This document shows, piece by piece, positions 26,750 to 36,473 of a DNA stretch of 64,000 nucleotides. The stretch spans positions 1-64,000 of the forward strand of contig JBBRYT010000003.1 in assembly GCA_038237435.1 (NCBI GenBank). The letters are read 5' to 3'. The DNA is from JACCTI01 sp038237435. GTDB lineage: Bacteria > Verrucomicrobiota > Verrucomicrobiia > Chthoniobacterales > UBA10450. Each line of letters opens with the position of its first letter. Within the stretch, counting starts at the first letter, position 1. The position numbers and the translations under genes are program-made. The notes under the pieces are model-generated. The model searched no databases. It was given only the letters and a program-made list of their open reading frames with translations, and had not been told where the DNA came from.

Positions 26750-28494
26750 ATCCGGCCGTCGGTCAGTCCTTGATTGAGTTGCTGCTTTCGGCGGGAGTTC
26801 AAACGCGCGAAGAAGCGGCGCAGCTCGCCTCGAACCTGAATGGCGGTTCCTGGACTGCGCAGGTGCTTGACTCGGGGAAGGTGGATGAAGTCCGTTTCCT
26901 CAACGTCATCGGAGATTATTTTCAGGTTCCGGTGGTGGCGATCGACTCGAAGAGTATTGATCGCCAAACGCTCGCACTGCTGCCGAGCCGTTTCGTTTTT
27001 CAACATCATATCTTGCCGCTGGAAGTGCGGGAGAATGCGGTCGTGGTCGCGACCTACGATCTTTTCAATTCCGTCGGTCGCCAACTCGCTTCGCAGTTAC
27101 TGAAGCGCCCGGTGGAATGGGTGCTCGTTCCACGTGTGCAAATTCTGCGCGCGATGAAATCGCTTTACGGCGTCGGTGCCGAAACCTTTGACGAAATTCT
27201 AAAGACGCGAGGATCGCTCGATTCGTTGCAGGATACGGAAGAGAGCATGGATCTGAACGCCGACGATCCGGAAGCGTCGGTGGTGAAATTTGTAAACCAA
27301 ATTATTCGCGAAGCGATCGTCGAGCGCGCCACGGATATTCACGTCGAACCGCTCGAAGGCGATCTGCGCATTCGTTATCGCATCGATGGAATTTTGCACG
27401 AAGTAGCGGTGCCGCCGCAGTTGCGCTTGTTGCAATCGGCCATCATCTCGCGCCTGAAAGTCATGGCGCATATGGACATCGCCGATCGCCGTCTCCCGCA
27501 AGATGGGCGCATCAATTTACAGTCGAACACGCAGAACATCGACGTGCGCGTTTCGACTATTCCGACGGTCAACGGCGAATCGATCAGCTTGCGTCTGCTC
27601 AGTCGCGATCAAAAAAGTGAACAGTTCGGTTTTGAGCGGCTCGATCTGAGCGAAGATCATTCGCGCATCGTGCAGTCCTTGCTCGCGCAACCAAACGGTA
27701 TCGTGCTCGTCACGGGTCCGACCGGTTCGGGGAAATCCACTTCACTTTATTGTTTTCTCAGCAGCATCAACTCGGTGCAGCGCCGCATTATCACGATCGA
27801 AGAACCAGTGGAATATCGATTACCTGGCGTTTCGCAGATCGATGTGAAACCGGAAATCGATCTCACCTTCGCCAAGGGTCTACGCCACATTTTGCGACAG
27901 GACCCGAACGTAATCATGGTCGGAGAAATTCGCGATTTTGAGACGGCGGAAATTGCCATTCGCGCCGCCATGACGGGCCACCTGGTTTTCAGCACGCTGC
28001 ACACGAACGACGCGGTTGGCGGCATCACGCGCTTGCTCGACATGGGCGTCGAACAATTTTTGCTCGCGTCAACCGTGCGCGCGTTTCTCGCGCAACGACT
28101 CGTTAGGACAATTTGTCCGGACTGCAAACAAGTCGTCGGTTATCCGGTCGATTATCTGAAGCAGATCGAGGCAATCGTTGCGCCCAGCTTCAAATATTAT
28201 CGCGGTGCCGGTTGCGAAAATTGCCGCCACACCGGCTATCGAGGACGAATGGCCATCTACGAGATTTGTGTGGTGACAGAAGGTTTGCGCCGGCTGATTA
28301 TTCAAAAAGCCACGGGTTCGGAATTAAAGCAGCGCGCCATTCAGGATGGCATGATTACTTTGCGCGCAGACGGCTGGCGACGAGTCGCGCAAGGGTTGAC
28401 GACGGTCGAAGAAGTCGTTCGCGTAACGCAGACTGACGAAGTGATGTCGGAAACTTCTTTGATCAGCGCGCCCGCAACGGTGGCGGCGGTCTAA
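26746..28494 (+). CDS. gspE: GspE/PilB-family secretion ATPase
   Basis: The hexameric ATPase that drives pseudopilus or pilus assembly. The 582-residue protein has an N-terminal MshEN-like domain (residues 1-150), Walker A GPTGSGKS at 324-331, and the Asp and His boxes (HVEPLEGDLRIRYRIDG). The tetracysteine zinc motif is CPDC...CENC. It starts with GTG inside the end of the secretin gene (GTGA), so the two are coupled. Only the secretin and ATPase are here. GspF, GspC and pseudopilins must be elsewhere, or the system is minimal. PilB cannot be fully excluded. Confidence 0.9.
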   Translation: MNPAVGQSLIELLLSAGVQTREEAAQLASNLNGGSWTAQVLDSGKVDEVRFLNVIGDYFQVPVVAIDSKSIDRQTLALLPSRFVFQHHILPLEVRENAVVVATYDLFNSVGRQLASQLLKRPVEWVLVPRVQILRAMKSLYGVGAETFDEILKTRGSLDSLQDTEESMDLNADDPEASVVKFVNQIIREAIVERATDIHVEPLEGDLRIRYRIDGILHEVAVPPQLRLLQSAIISRLKVMAHMDIADRRLPQDGRINLQSNTQNIDVRVSTIPTVNGESISLRLLSRDQKSEQFGFERLDLSEDHSRIVQSLLAQPNGIVLVTGPTGSGKSTSLYCFLSSINSVQRRIITIEEPVEYRLPGVSQIDVKPEIDLTFAKGLRHILRQDPNVIMVGEIRDFETAEIAIRAAMTGHLVFSTLHTNDAVGGITRLLDMGVEQFLLASTVRAFLAQRLVRTICPDCKQVVGYPVDYLKQIEAIVAPSFKYYRGAGCENCRHTGYRGRMAIYEICVVTEGLRRLIIQKATGSELKQRAIQDGMITLRADGWRRVAQGLTTVEEVVRVTQTDEVMSETSLISAPATVAAV

Positions 28495-28501
28495 CGAGTA
28501 G

Positions 28502-29152
28502 TTAACTACCACGCAGCGCGCGGATTTCCGCCGCATAATCTGGGGCGCGGAAAATGGAAGTACCGGCCACGAGAACATTGGCGCCGTTTTTGATCGAGAG
28601 CGCCGCAGTGTCGGGATTGATCCCGCCATCCACTTCGATGTCGAGTGATGACTTGTTGGACTCCTTCCAAGCTCGCGCGGCCTTCACTTTCTCCATCATC
28701 TCGACACGGAAAGATTGGCCGCCGAATCCAGGATGAACGGTCATGACTAAAAGAAGATCGATATTTGGTAAGTGCGTCTCGATAGACTCGAACGGCGTCG
28801 CTGGATTCAACGAAAGACCGGCGCGGCAGCCCGCCTCGCGAATGGCCCGCAAAGTTTTTGCAACGTCGTGTTTTGCTTCCGACTCGACATGAACCGTGAT
28901 GCCATTCGCGCCCGCTTCCACAAACCGCGGCGCGTAATGATCCGGATGTTCGATCATGAGATGCACGTCGAGTGGAAGACTGGTTAGGCCGCGCACCTTT
29001 TTCACCAAGGCCGGGCCGAAGGAAATGTTATCGACGAAATGGCCGTCCATGATGTCGCAATGGATCCAATCCGCGCCGGCCGCTTCGACTTTTCGAATTT
29101 CGTCGGCCAATCTCGCGAAGTCAGCGGCGAGAATAGAGGGCGCGATAATCAT
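28502..29152 (-). CDS. rpe: Ribulose-phosphate 3-epimerase
   Basis: Interconverts ribulose 5-phosphate and xylulose 5-phosphate in the pentose phosphate pathway. The 216-residue TIM barrel has the opening IIAPSILAADFARL, the metal/catalytic segment HCDIMDGHFVDN, MTVHPGFGGQSF and the phosphate-binding VDGGINPDT. It converges with the secretion ATPase gene across an 8-nt gap holding a GTAGTTAACTAC palindrome. Confidence 0.96.
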   Translation of the reverse strand: MIIAPSILAADFARLADEIRKVEAAGADWIHCDIMDGHFVDNISFGPALVKKVRGLTSLPLDVHLMIEHPDHYAPRFVEAGANGITVHVESEAKHDVAKTLRAIREAGCRAGLSLNPATPFESIETHLPNIDLLLVMTVHPGFGGQSFRVEMMEKVKAARAWKESNKSSLDIEVDGGINPDTAALSIKNGANVLVAGTSIFRAPDYAAEIRALRGS

Positions 29153-29193
29153 GGGCGTGTCAGGAGTTTGCCATGGTTATTCACAGCTTTCCC

Positions 29194-29222
29194 TTGACGT
29201 TATCAAACTCCGTTCCTAGATA
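29194..29222 (+). promoter_or_regulatory. Sigma-70 promoter of the mre operon
   Basis: TTGACG (29194-29199) and TAGATA (29217-29222) are separated by exactly 17 bp. Transcription would begin near 29229, giving a leader of only about 8 nt before the mreB ATG. Confidence 0.7.
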
Positions 29223-29236
29223 CGCGAAGCTAATTC

Positions 29237-30274
29237 ATGTTCAACGGACTCTTCGGCTTTCTCTCTAGCGACATCGGCATCGATCTCGGGACGGCGAACA
29301 CGCTCGTCTACGTCAAGGATCAAGGGATCGTCTTGCGCGAACCATCGGTGGTCGCGGTCCAAGCCGGCACGAACAAAGTTCTCGCAGTCGGCGACGAAGC
29401 GAAGCGCATGCTTGGTCGCACGCCTTCTAATATAGTAGCGGTGCGTCCGCTAAAAGATGGCGTCATCGCGGACTTCGAAGTGACGGAGGCGATGTTGCGT
29501 CATTTCATCACCAAAGTGCACAACCGTCGTGTGCGCGCGCGACCGCGTGTGGTCATCGCGGTTCCGTCTGGAATTACGGAAGTGGAAAAACGCGCGGTTC
29601 GCGAATCCGCGACGCATGCCGGTGCGCGGGAAGTTTATTTGATCGAAGAACCAATGGCCGCAGCCATCGGCGTAGGTCTGCCTGTGCAGGATCCGGCGGG
29701 CAATATGATCATCGATATCGGCGGCGGCACGACGGAGGTCGCCCTTATTTCGCTTTCAGGAATTGTCTTCAGCCGCAGCGTGCGTGTCGCCGGTGACGAA
29801 CTCGACGAAGCCATCGTGCAGTACATGAAGCGCGCCTACAACTTGATGATCGGCGAGCGCACCGCGGAAGAAATTAAAATCAAAATCGGTTCTGCTTATC
29901 CGAGCGAAAAAGAAACGAGCGTGGAAGTGAAAGGTCGCGATCTCGTAGCCGGTTTGCCGAAGACTTTGATGATCACTTCGCAGGAAGTACGCGAAGCTTT
30001 ACTTGAGCCGATCTCAACCATTGTAGATTCCGTGCGCATCACGCTCGAACGTTGTCCGCCGGAACTTTCTGCCGATCTGGTCGATCGCGGTTTGGTGCTC
30101 GCCGGTGGTGGAGCCTTGCTGCGCGGCTTCGATAAACTTTTGAGCGAAGAGACTGGTTTGCCGGTTCATGTGGCGGAGGATCCGTTGAGCGCCGTGGCGG
30201 AGGGGACGGGCAAGTGCCTGAATGAACTTAAATTTTTACGACAAGTCGCTTCCACCGATCGTCAGTGGCGCTGA
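29237..30274 (+). CDS. mreB: Rod-shape-determining actin homolog MreB
   Basis: A bacterial actin that positions the cell-wall elongation machinery. The 345-residue protein has phosphate loops GIDLGTANTLVY near the start and IIDIGGGTTEVALIS in the second subdomain. The adenosine motif is VLAGGGALLRGFDKLL. It is first in a five-gene elongation operon. The sequence is highly conserved and unremarkable. Confidence 0.98.
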   Translation: MFNGLFGFLSSDIGIDLGTANTLVYVKDQGIVLREPSVVAVQAGTNKVLAVGDEAKRMLGRTPSNIVAVRPLKDGVIADFEVTEAMLRHFITKVHNRRVRARPRVVIAVPSGITEVEKRAVRESATHAGAREVYLIEEPMAAAIGVGLPVQDPAGNMIIDIGGGTTEVALISLSGIVFSRSVRVAGDELDEAIVQYMKRAYNLMIGERTAEEIKIKIGSAYPSEKETSVEVKGRDLVAGLPKTLMITSQEVREALLEPISTIVDSVRITLERCPPELSADLVDRGLVLAGGGALLRGFDKLLSEETGLPVHVAEDPLSAVAEGTGKCLNELKFLRQVASTDRQWR

Positions 30275-30320
30275 CGATTGCCAGGAGAGCGCGATTTCAA
30301 CTACTCGTTAGGCAAACGCG

Positions 30321-31127
30321 ATGAATCGCTCGAGCATCATCGCGTTGTTAATTTTCGCTGCGATTCTCGGCTATTTCCTCACCTTCGGCGCGGAGAGCAC
30401 GCGCAAGCTGCAGGCAGGTTTCTACCAAATTATTTCGCCGTTCTTGAGCAGCGGTTCGAGTCTCGAAAAACAAATCACCGGAATGCGGAGCGGATTGCAG
30501 TCGCTCGAAGAACTGGAGCGCAACAATAGTTCCCTTCAGGTCGAGAACCGATCGCTGAAAGCAACCAATCAGGCGTTGCGCGATGTCGAACATGAAGTGA
30601 ATCGATTGCGCGTCGCGCTGAATTATCGAGAGCGTTCGGTCTTCAAACTCGTCCCGGCAGAAATCGTTACGCGCGACGCTTCTTCCTGGTGGCGCACCGT
30701 CACAATCAACCGCGGTCGGCAGGACCGCATCGAGACTGACATGGCGGTGGTGACCGAAGAAGGTTTGGTGGGAAAGACGACGACGGTCGGCGAAACTATT
30801 TCGGTTGTGTTGTTGGTCTCGGATGAAAATTGTCGCGTGGCCGCGACCGTCGAAGGGACGCGCGAACAGGGCATCGTCGTCGGCGAACGGGTGGCTGGCG
30901 CGCAAACGCCGGTGCTCGATCTGAATTTTCTTTCCAAACAGGCGAACCTGTCGCCCGCTCAGCGAGTTTACACTTCGGGTGTGGGAGGCGTGTTTCCGTC
31001 GGGATTGCTGGTCGGGCTGGTGAAAGATTTCAAAGTGCGCGAGCTCGACAGTCAGGCGCACTTGAGTCCGGCGGTTGATCTTTCAAAGCTCGAAGATGTT
31101 TTCGTAGTGACGGGCAACAAGAAATGA
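30321..31127 (+). CDS. mreC: Rod-shape-determining protein MreC
   Basis: A periplasmic partner of PBP2 and MreB. The 268-residue protein has one N-terminal helix (SIIALLIFAAILGYFLTFGA), a coiled coil (about 45-95) and the beta-rich MreC domain (VTRDASSWWRTVTINRGRQDRI; later YTSGVGGVFPSGLLVG). It overlaps the next gene by 4 nt. One copy of the dispersed octamer lies just before its start. Confidence 0.95.
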   Translation: MNRSSIIALLIFAAILGYFLTFGAESTRKLQAGFYQIISPFLSSGSSLEKQITGMRSGLQSLEELERNNSSLQVENRSLKATNQALRDVEHEVNRLRVALNYRERSVFKLVPAEIVTRDASSWWRTVTINRGRQDRIETDMAVVTEEGLVGKTTTVGETISVVLLVSDENCRVAATVEGTREQGIVVGERVAGAQTPVLDLNFLSKQANLSPAQRVYTSGVGGVFPSGLLVGLVKDFKVRELDSQAHLSPAVDLSKLEDVFVVTGNKK

Positions 31128-31663
31128 TCTTCTTCGGTATTCTCGTTGTCCTCGTCTTCATCGCGCAGATCATCGAGCTTTTCATTCCGCCGCTGGAGTG
31201 GATGTACAACGCGCACATCTACATCGTGCCGGTGATTGTTTTTTACGGCGCGATGGCGTTGCCTTTTCCGCTCATGCTCGCGCTCGCGGGCTTCGCCGGA
31301 TTTCTGCTGGATGTCCTCACCATGCAGGTGGTGGGCGACCGAGTTGAAATCGCGCTCGGCTGGTCAATAATGATCTACGCTGTGCTCGCGTCGATTATGC
31401 ATGGGCTGCGGCCTTTGTTCATCCGAGGACGCTGGGAGATTCATTGTGTGATGAGTGGCGTTTGCACGTCGCTTATTTTGTTGGCGCAATATCTCATGAT
31501 CACTTTTCGACGCGGCTCAATTCTCTTCACGCCCGAAGCGTGGTGGCAAATCGGAGGACCGGGCGTGATCGCTGCCATCATGGCGCCGTTGCTGTTTTGG
31601 TTTTTGCACACGATTGGTGAGGCAACGGGAAATCCATTCTTGCCCGAACGAGAGACCTACTGA
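31124..31663 (+). CDS. mreD: Rod-shape-determining protein MreD
   Basis: An integral membrane protein of 179 residues with about five hydrophobic helices, between mreC and the PBP2 gene, overlapping both by 1-4 nt. The sequence itself is weakly conserved, as is usual for MreD. The assignment rests on position, size and topology. Confidence 0.8.
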   Translation: MIFFGILVVLVFIAQIIELFIPPLEWMYNAHIYIVPVIVFYGAMALPFPLMLALAGFAGFLLDVLTMQVVGDRVEIALGWSIMIYAVLASIMHGLRPLFIRGRWEIHCVMSGVCTSLILLAQYLMITFRRGSILFTPEAWWQIGGPGVIAAIMAPLLFWFLHTIGEATGNPFLPERETY

Positions 31664-33942
31664 TGAATCGTCGCCGCCAAATTCTGAGTCCGCGCATTCG
31701 CATTCAGATTCTCGGTCTTCTCATGCTGTTGGGGTTGGGCGCAGTCGCGACCAGGTTGTGGTGGGTGCAGGTCGCGCACGGTCCGGAGTGGACTTCGAAA
31801 ATTCGCGGCAGCTCGGAAGTGACGGTGCGCATCCCATCGATCCGCGGTGAAATTCGCGATCGCAATGGTGTGACCCTGGTGCAGAACCGCGCCAGTTACG
31901 AAGTTGATTTCTATTTGCCTGAGATGGTGAAGGGCTATCGGTCGCGCGTCGGTCAACCGCCGACGGTGGAATACATGGCCACGATCAGCGGCATGCCGAA
32001 AAAGATGAAGGAACCGGACATCATTCGCATCGTGAATGATGGCGTGGTGCCGCGCTTGGAGGATCTGAATCTGGCGCGCGATTACAACGCGACCAAACTG
32101 CAAAAGCATTATCGGACCAACACCGAGGTGCCGTTCTCTTACATCAAAGACATCGACTTTAAGACGATGGCGAAATTTTCCGAGCACGATGTCGGATTAC
32201 CCGGAGTCGATATCGCGATTCGCCCGGTGCGATCGTATGTCTACGGCGCTCTCGCCGCGCACTTGTTAGGCTACGTCGGCGCGCCGGACGACACGAACAA
32301 GGAAGAGGCCAAGCACTACACGTTTTACCAAGGCGACGTGGACGGGAAATCAAACATCGAGAAATCGATGGACGAATATCTGCGTGGAAAGCCCGGGGTG
32401 CGTTATATGCGGCGCAACGCCAAGGGCGTGATCGAAGGAATGCTGCGCGAAGAACCGCCCACGCCGGGCGGTAATGTGATTCTCACTCTCGATGCGCGTA
32501 TCCAGATGATTGCGGAAGAAGCGTTGCGAGCCGTAGCGCGCGGCGGGGCCGTCGTGATCGATCCGAACAACGGGAATATTCTCGCGATGGCTTCGGTGCC
32601 GTCATTCGATCCGAACACTTTTATTCCGAGCATTAAAGCGAAAGACTGGGACGCGCTGCGCAAGAATGAAGCGAATCCGCTGATCAGTCGCGCCACGAGC
32701 GCATTTCCGCCCGGCTCAACCTTCAAGCTCGTCACGACGTTGGCCGGTTTACGCAAAGGACTTTCCGGCGCGCATTTTAATTGCGGCGGCGGCGTTTCCT
32801 ACGGCGATCATTTTTTCCATTGTTGGATCGGCGAGAAAGGCGGGAGTCACGGAACGCTGGGTCTGACGGACGCGATCAAGGTTTCGTGTAATTCGTTCTT
32901 CTATCAATTCGGCAACGCCGCCGGGATTAATTTGATCGACGAGACGGGCGAATTGCTCGGCCTCGGCAAAACGTCCGGGATTGAAATTACCGGCGAACAG
33001 CCAGGCGTTCTGCCGGGACCGGAATGGATGCGCATTAATTATCCACGCGAAAAATGGACGTCGGCCTATACCGCCAACGTTTCCATTGGCCAGGGTTTTG
33101 ATCTCGTGAGTCCGCTGCAGTTGGCCATGGTTTATGCGACGGTCGGGAACGGCGGTGTTTCGTATTATCCGCGCCTGATTAAGGATGTTGTCGGCGCCGA
33201 TGGCAGTCCGCTTCGGAATGAAAGAGGCGCGCCGGTGATTTCGCAAACACCCAGAGTTCACGGCGATTTGCGCAACGAAATTCGGCCGGAGCAAATCGAG
33301 CTAGCGCGCCGAGGTCTCTGGAAAGTGGTTAACGAAGATGGTGGGACAGGGAGCAAGGCGCGTTTGCCCGGTGTGCAAGTCGCGGGAAAAACCGGCACGG
33401 CGCAGGCGATGTTGGACGGGAAGAAAGATAACTGCGCCTGGTTCGTTTGCTTCGCGCCATATGATCATCCGCGTTACGCGATCGCGGTGATGGTGCAAGG
33501 CAGCGCCGGGCACGGCGGTTCCGTGGCCGCGCCGATTGCTGCGCGCATTTTGCAGCGGACGCTCGCGATGGAAGAAGGACATTTCGATCCGCAACTGGCT
33601 TGGCTCGCGCCGGCGAACAAACCGAATCCGTTTCAGCTGATTCAATCGGTCAGTTTCAAAGACAGCGGACCAGACATCAAGGACAGCGAAGAAGAGAACT
33701 TCGATTCGAGCGACGCGAATGTGCAGATGTCGTCGAGCAACGCTTCACCTGATGTAGAACCGGAGGCGGACGCGCGCGGAAAGTTGATTCCTCGCGCGCA
33801 AAAAGCGAACGCGCGGTCGCTCGCGCCGGCTCCCACGCCCCCACAGAAACTCAATTTTTTCCAAAGACTTTTCGGAGCACGTCCGGCACCGCAACCCGCA
33901 GCCCCTCCAGCGCGCGGTCGCCCGGCACCTCCGCGCAGATAA
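31663..33942 (+). CDS. mrdA: Penicillin-binding protein 2 (elongation transpeptidase)
   Basis: The class B PBP that cross-links peptidoglycan for side-wall growth. An N-terminal anchor (IQILGLLMLLGLGAVATRL) is followed by a dimerisation domain and the transpeptidase domain. The active-site motifs are S352-TFK355, S408-CN and K576-TG. A C-terminal extension of about 110 residues is rich in Pro, Ala and Ser and has no counterpart in E. coli PBP2 (633 residues), giving 759 here. It follows mreD with a 1-nt overlap. RodA is not adjacent. Confidence 0.95.
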   Translation: MNRRRQILSPRIRIQILGLLMLLGLGAVATRLWWVQVAHGPEWTSKIRGSSEVTVRIPSIRGEIRDRNGVTLVQNRASYEVDFYLPEMVKGYRSRVGQPPTVEYMATISGMPKKMKEPDIIRIVNDGVVPRLEDLNLARDYNATKLQKHYRTNTEVPFSYIKDIDFKTMAKFSEHDVGLPGVDIAIRPVRSYVYGALAAHLLGYVGAPDDTNKEEAKHYTFYQGDVDGKSNIEKSMDEYLRGKPGVRYMRRNAKGVIEGMLREEPPTPGGNVILTLDARIQMIAEEALRAVARGGAVVIDPNNGNILAMASVPSFDPNTFIPSIKAKDWDALRKNEANPLISRATSAFPPGSTFKLVTTLAGLRKGLSGAHFNCGGGVSYGDHFFHCWIGEKGGSHGTLGLTDAIKVSCNSFFYQFGNAAGINLIDETGELLGLGKTSGIEITGEQPGVLPGPEWMRINYPREKWTSAYTANVSIGQGFDLVSPLQLAMVYATVGNGGVSYYPRLIKDVVGADGSPLRNERGAPVISQTPRVHGDLRNEIRPEQIELARRGLWKVVNEDGGTGSKARLPGVQVAGKTGTAQAMLDGKKDNCAWFVCFAPYDHPRYAIAVMVQGSAGHGGSVAAPIAARILQRTLAMEEGHFDPQLAWLAPANKPNPFQLIQSVSFKDSGPDIKDSEEENFDSSDANVQMSSSNASPDVEPEADARGKLIPRAQKANARSLAPAPTPPQKLNFFQRLFGARPAPQPAAPPARGRPAPPRR

Positions 33943-34003
33943 TAAATGATCACGCGAATGAAAGCCCCGCTCTCTTTCCGGATCGCAAAGAATTTCATGG
34001 CTT

Positions 34004-35578
34004 ATGATAGAGAAAGTGAAACGGATTTTGGGGCTTGCTTCGCGCAAGACGGGCAACAAGCTCGTCATCAGCGTGGAGAAACTGGAGCGTCGCGTGGCGC
34101 TCCTGGAAAACAGCCGTCTTGAAGAATATAGCGTAGAACGGAACAGCTCCCGCAATATCGTCGGGAGCGTCTACAAGGGAAAAGTTAAGAACATCGAGAT
34201 GGGTTTGAAGGCGATGTTTGTCGACATCGGCTTCGAAAAAAATGCTTTCCTGCATTTCTGGGACGCAATTCCAGCTGCGCTCGACAGCGGGATCGAGGAA
34301 ATCGATCGTCCCGGTAAACGCGGCCAGAAAAAACGGATCACGGCCAAGGATATCCCAAATATTTATCCGGTCGGTTCTGACGTGATCGTGCAAGTGACGA
34401 AAGGGCCGATTGGCACGAAAGGCCCGCGTGTCACGACGAACTTAAGTTTCGCCGGCCGCTATTTGGTCTTCATGCCTTATAGCGATCGCAGTGGTATTTC
34501 GCGCAAGATCGAAGACACGAAAGAACGCGAACGACTTCGCAAAATCTTGCGCCAGCTGGAGATCCCCGAGGGGATCGGAGTCATCATTCGCACGGTTGGC
34601 GAAGGACAACGTGCGCGCTACTTCGTTCGCGATCTGGCCGTTCTCCTCGAGCAATGGCAGCGTGTCGAGCAGGCGATTCAGGAACAGCCGTCTGCCACTC
34701 GCGTTTTCGAAGAACCGGATCTGGTTGAGCGCACGGTGCGTGATTTTCTCACCGACGAAATCGACGAAGTGGTGTGCGACGATCGGCCAGCGATCGACCG
34801 AATGAATCAGATGGTCGGTCAGATTTCGCGACGCGCGCGTAATCGCATCCAGTTTTACGATAGCGCTGCGCCGATCTTTGAGACTTTCGGGATTCAAAAA
34901 CAGATCGACGATGCTTTTCATCGCCAGGTCTGGCTGAAGTGCGGCGGTTATATCGTGATCGACGAAACTGAAGCACTGGTGGCGATCGACGTGAATACCG
35001 GCCGCAACAAAGGTGGACGCGATGTCGAGAAGACGATTCTACAGACCAACATCGAAGCCGCTGACGAAATCGCGCGCCAGCTACGCTTGCGCAATATCGG
35101 TGGTCTGATCATTGGCGACTTTATCGACATGAAAAGCCGCAAGGATCAGCAGGCAGTTTACAATTTGATGCGGGAACGGCTGAAACGCGACAAGGCTAAG
35201 ACGCATGTTCTGCCGATTTCTGCGCTCGGCCTGATGGAAATGACGCGACAACGCGCGCAGGAGAGCCTGAGTGATTCGATCTACGAAAATTGTCCCTATT
35301 GCCAGGGCCGCGGCGTGGTCAAAACCTCGATGACTACCAGCGTGGAACTGCACCGGCTCTTGAACCACGTCATGCGAAAATATCAGGACTCAGTTCACGA
35401 TATTCGCGTGATCTTAAATCCGGATGTGTTGAAGCGATTGAAGGAAGAAGACGAAGACATTCTCGTCGAATTGGAGCGTCGCTATGCGGGCCGACTCATG
35501 TTCCGGGGCGATCCGACATATCATCACGAAAAATTCATGGTCACCGACGCCAATTCCGGCGCGGAGTTAAAACCCTAA
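34004..35578 (+). CDS. rng: Ribonuclease G/E family endoribonuclease
   Basis: Cuts single-stranded A/U-rich RNA, including rRNA precursors. The 524-residue protein has an S1 domain split into the N-terminal part (SVYKGKVKNIEMGLKAMFVDIG, about 50-125), the 5'-sensor region, and a DNase I-like catalytic domain with Asp329 in DVNTGR. The zinc-link CPYC (Cys430, Cys433) is present. There is no RNase E-like C-terminal scaffold, so RNase G is the best name. Its place after PBP2 matches the mre-rng linkage of many Gram-negatives. Confidence 0.93.
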   Translation: MIEKVKRILGLASRKTGNKLVISVEKLERRVALLENSRLEEYSVERNSSRNIVGSVYKGKVKNIEMGLKAMFVDIGFEKNAFLHFWDAIPAALDSGIEEIDRPGKRGQKKRITAKDIPNIYPVGSDVIVQVTKGPIGTKGPRVTTNLSFAGRYLVFMPYSDRSGISRKIEDTKERERLRKILRQLEIPEGIGVIIRTVGEGQRARYFVRDLAVLLEQWQRVEQAIQEQPSATRVFEEPDLVERTVRDFLTDEIDEVVCDDRPAIDRMNQMVGQISRRARNRIQFYDSAAPIFETFGIQKQIDDAFHRQVWLKCGGYIVIDETEALVAIDVNTGRNKGGRDVEKTILQTNIEAADEIARQLRLRNIGGLIIGDFIDMKSRKDQQAVYNLMRERLKRDKAKTHVLPISALGLMEMTRQRAQESLSDSIYENCPYCQGRGVVKTSMTTSVELHRLLNHVMRKYQDSVHDIRVILNPDVLKRLKEEDEDILVELERRYAGRLMFRGDPTYHHEKFMVTDANSGAELKP

Positions 35579-35744
35579 AATGTTGTAACCGACCAGAGAA
35601 ACCACGTGGTCATCACGTGAGGAACCACTGGAAATCTGACGTTCTTGTGCAAGAGTTCCGACCCGAAACCTAGGGATGGGTTTCAAAAGTCCTGGCGCAT
35701 CCTCTTAAGACACGCCGGACGGAATCAAAAGGAGAAACAACACA

Positions 35745-36398
35745 GTGAAAAAACTAGTCTTAACCTTGTGCGCGCTGACAGCTCTGGCGTCGCTTGCCTG
35801 GGCCGGCTCGGAGTCGTATTCCAGCAAAGAATCAAAGCAAACGGTAGCGCAGTGCCCTGTCTGGTATGGGGACAGCGAGTGGAACCTCGGCATTTCGGGC
35901 GTGTATGCCGCAACGGCCAATGATTGGTCGGATGACCGCTATCTTGGTGTGGACCACGCCTGGGGCGGTGCGCTTGATATCAAGTACTTCTTCCACCGCT
36001 ATTTCGGTATCGGTGTGCAAGGATTTGGTCTCGCTCTCAACCGCGAAACAACCACGTTCTTCGGTGTCAATAATGACGACAACCACGATTTTGCGGGTGG
36101 CGCGCTTGGCACATTCACCTTCCGCTACCCGATCCCTTGCTCGCGCTTCGCGCCTTATGTTTGGGGCGGAGTTGGGGGAATCTGGGGCGGCGGCGATAAC
36201 CATCTGTTCTTCAACGATGCGGGTCTGCTCGTTCACAGCAATAACGACGATGGTCGCTTGATGGGCCAATACGGAGCGGGCTTCGAAGTTCGACTCAGCC
36301 GGCACATCGGTTGGACCAACGACGCCAGCTATAATCAGGTCGAAGGCGGTCACAACGACTTCTTTCAGGTGCGCACCGGTATTAACTTCGCGTTCTAA
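35745..36398 (+). CDS. Outer-membrane beta-barrel protein, paralog 1
   Basis: A 217-residue exported protein with GTG start, AAGGAG ribosome-binding site and signal peptide MKKLVLTLCALTALASLAWA. The mature part has alternating hydrophobic strands and ends in Phe (GINFAF), as expected for a BAM-assembled barrel of about eight strands. It shares with the next gene an N-terminal block (GSESYSSKESKQ, CPVWYGDSEWNL), an internal CSRFAPYVWGGVG and the C-terminal RHIGW...RTGINFAF. The stop lies in a copy of the dispersed octamer. The function is unknown. Confidence 0.78.
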   Translation: MKKLVLTLCALTALASLAWAGSESYSSKESKQTVAQCPVWYGDSEWNLGISGVYAATANDWSDDRYLGVDHAWGGALDIKYFFHRYFGIGVQGFGLALNRETTTFFGVNNDDNHDFAGGALGTFTFRYPIPCSRFAPYVWGGVGGIWGGGDNHLFFNDAGLLVHSNNDDGRLMGQYGAGFEVRLSRHIGWTNDASYNQVEGGHNDFFQVRTGINFAF

Positions 36399-36418
36399 CG
36401 AGGTAATATTTCTTTAAA

Positions 36419-36454
36419 AAACAACGGCATTCGGCTTGACCGGATGCCGTTGTT
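36419..36454 (+). terminator. Terminator between the two barrel genes
   Basis: AAACAACGGCAT pairs with ATGCCGTTGTT around TCGGCTTGACCGG, followed by TCTCTAT. The stem ends just before the start of the second barrel gene at 36474. Confidence 0.8.
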
Positions 36455-36473
36455 CTCTATAAACCGGTTCACT

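Noticed and set aside
36444..36473. Longer start for the second barrel gene
   Set aside because: It lies inside a terminator hairpin and precedes the signal peptide by ten unlikely residues.
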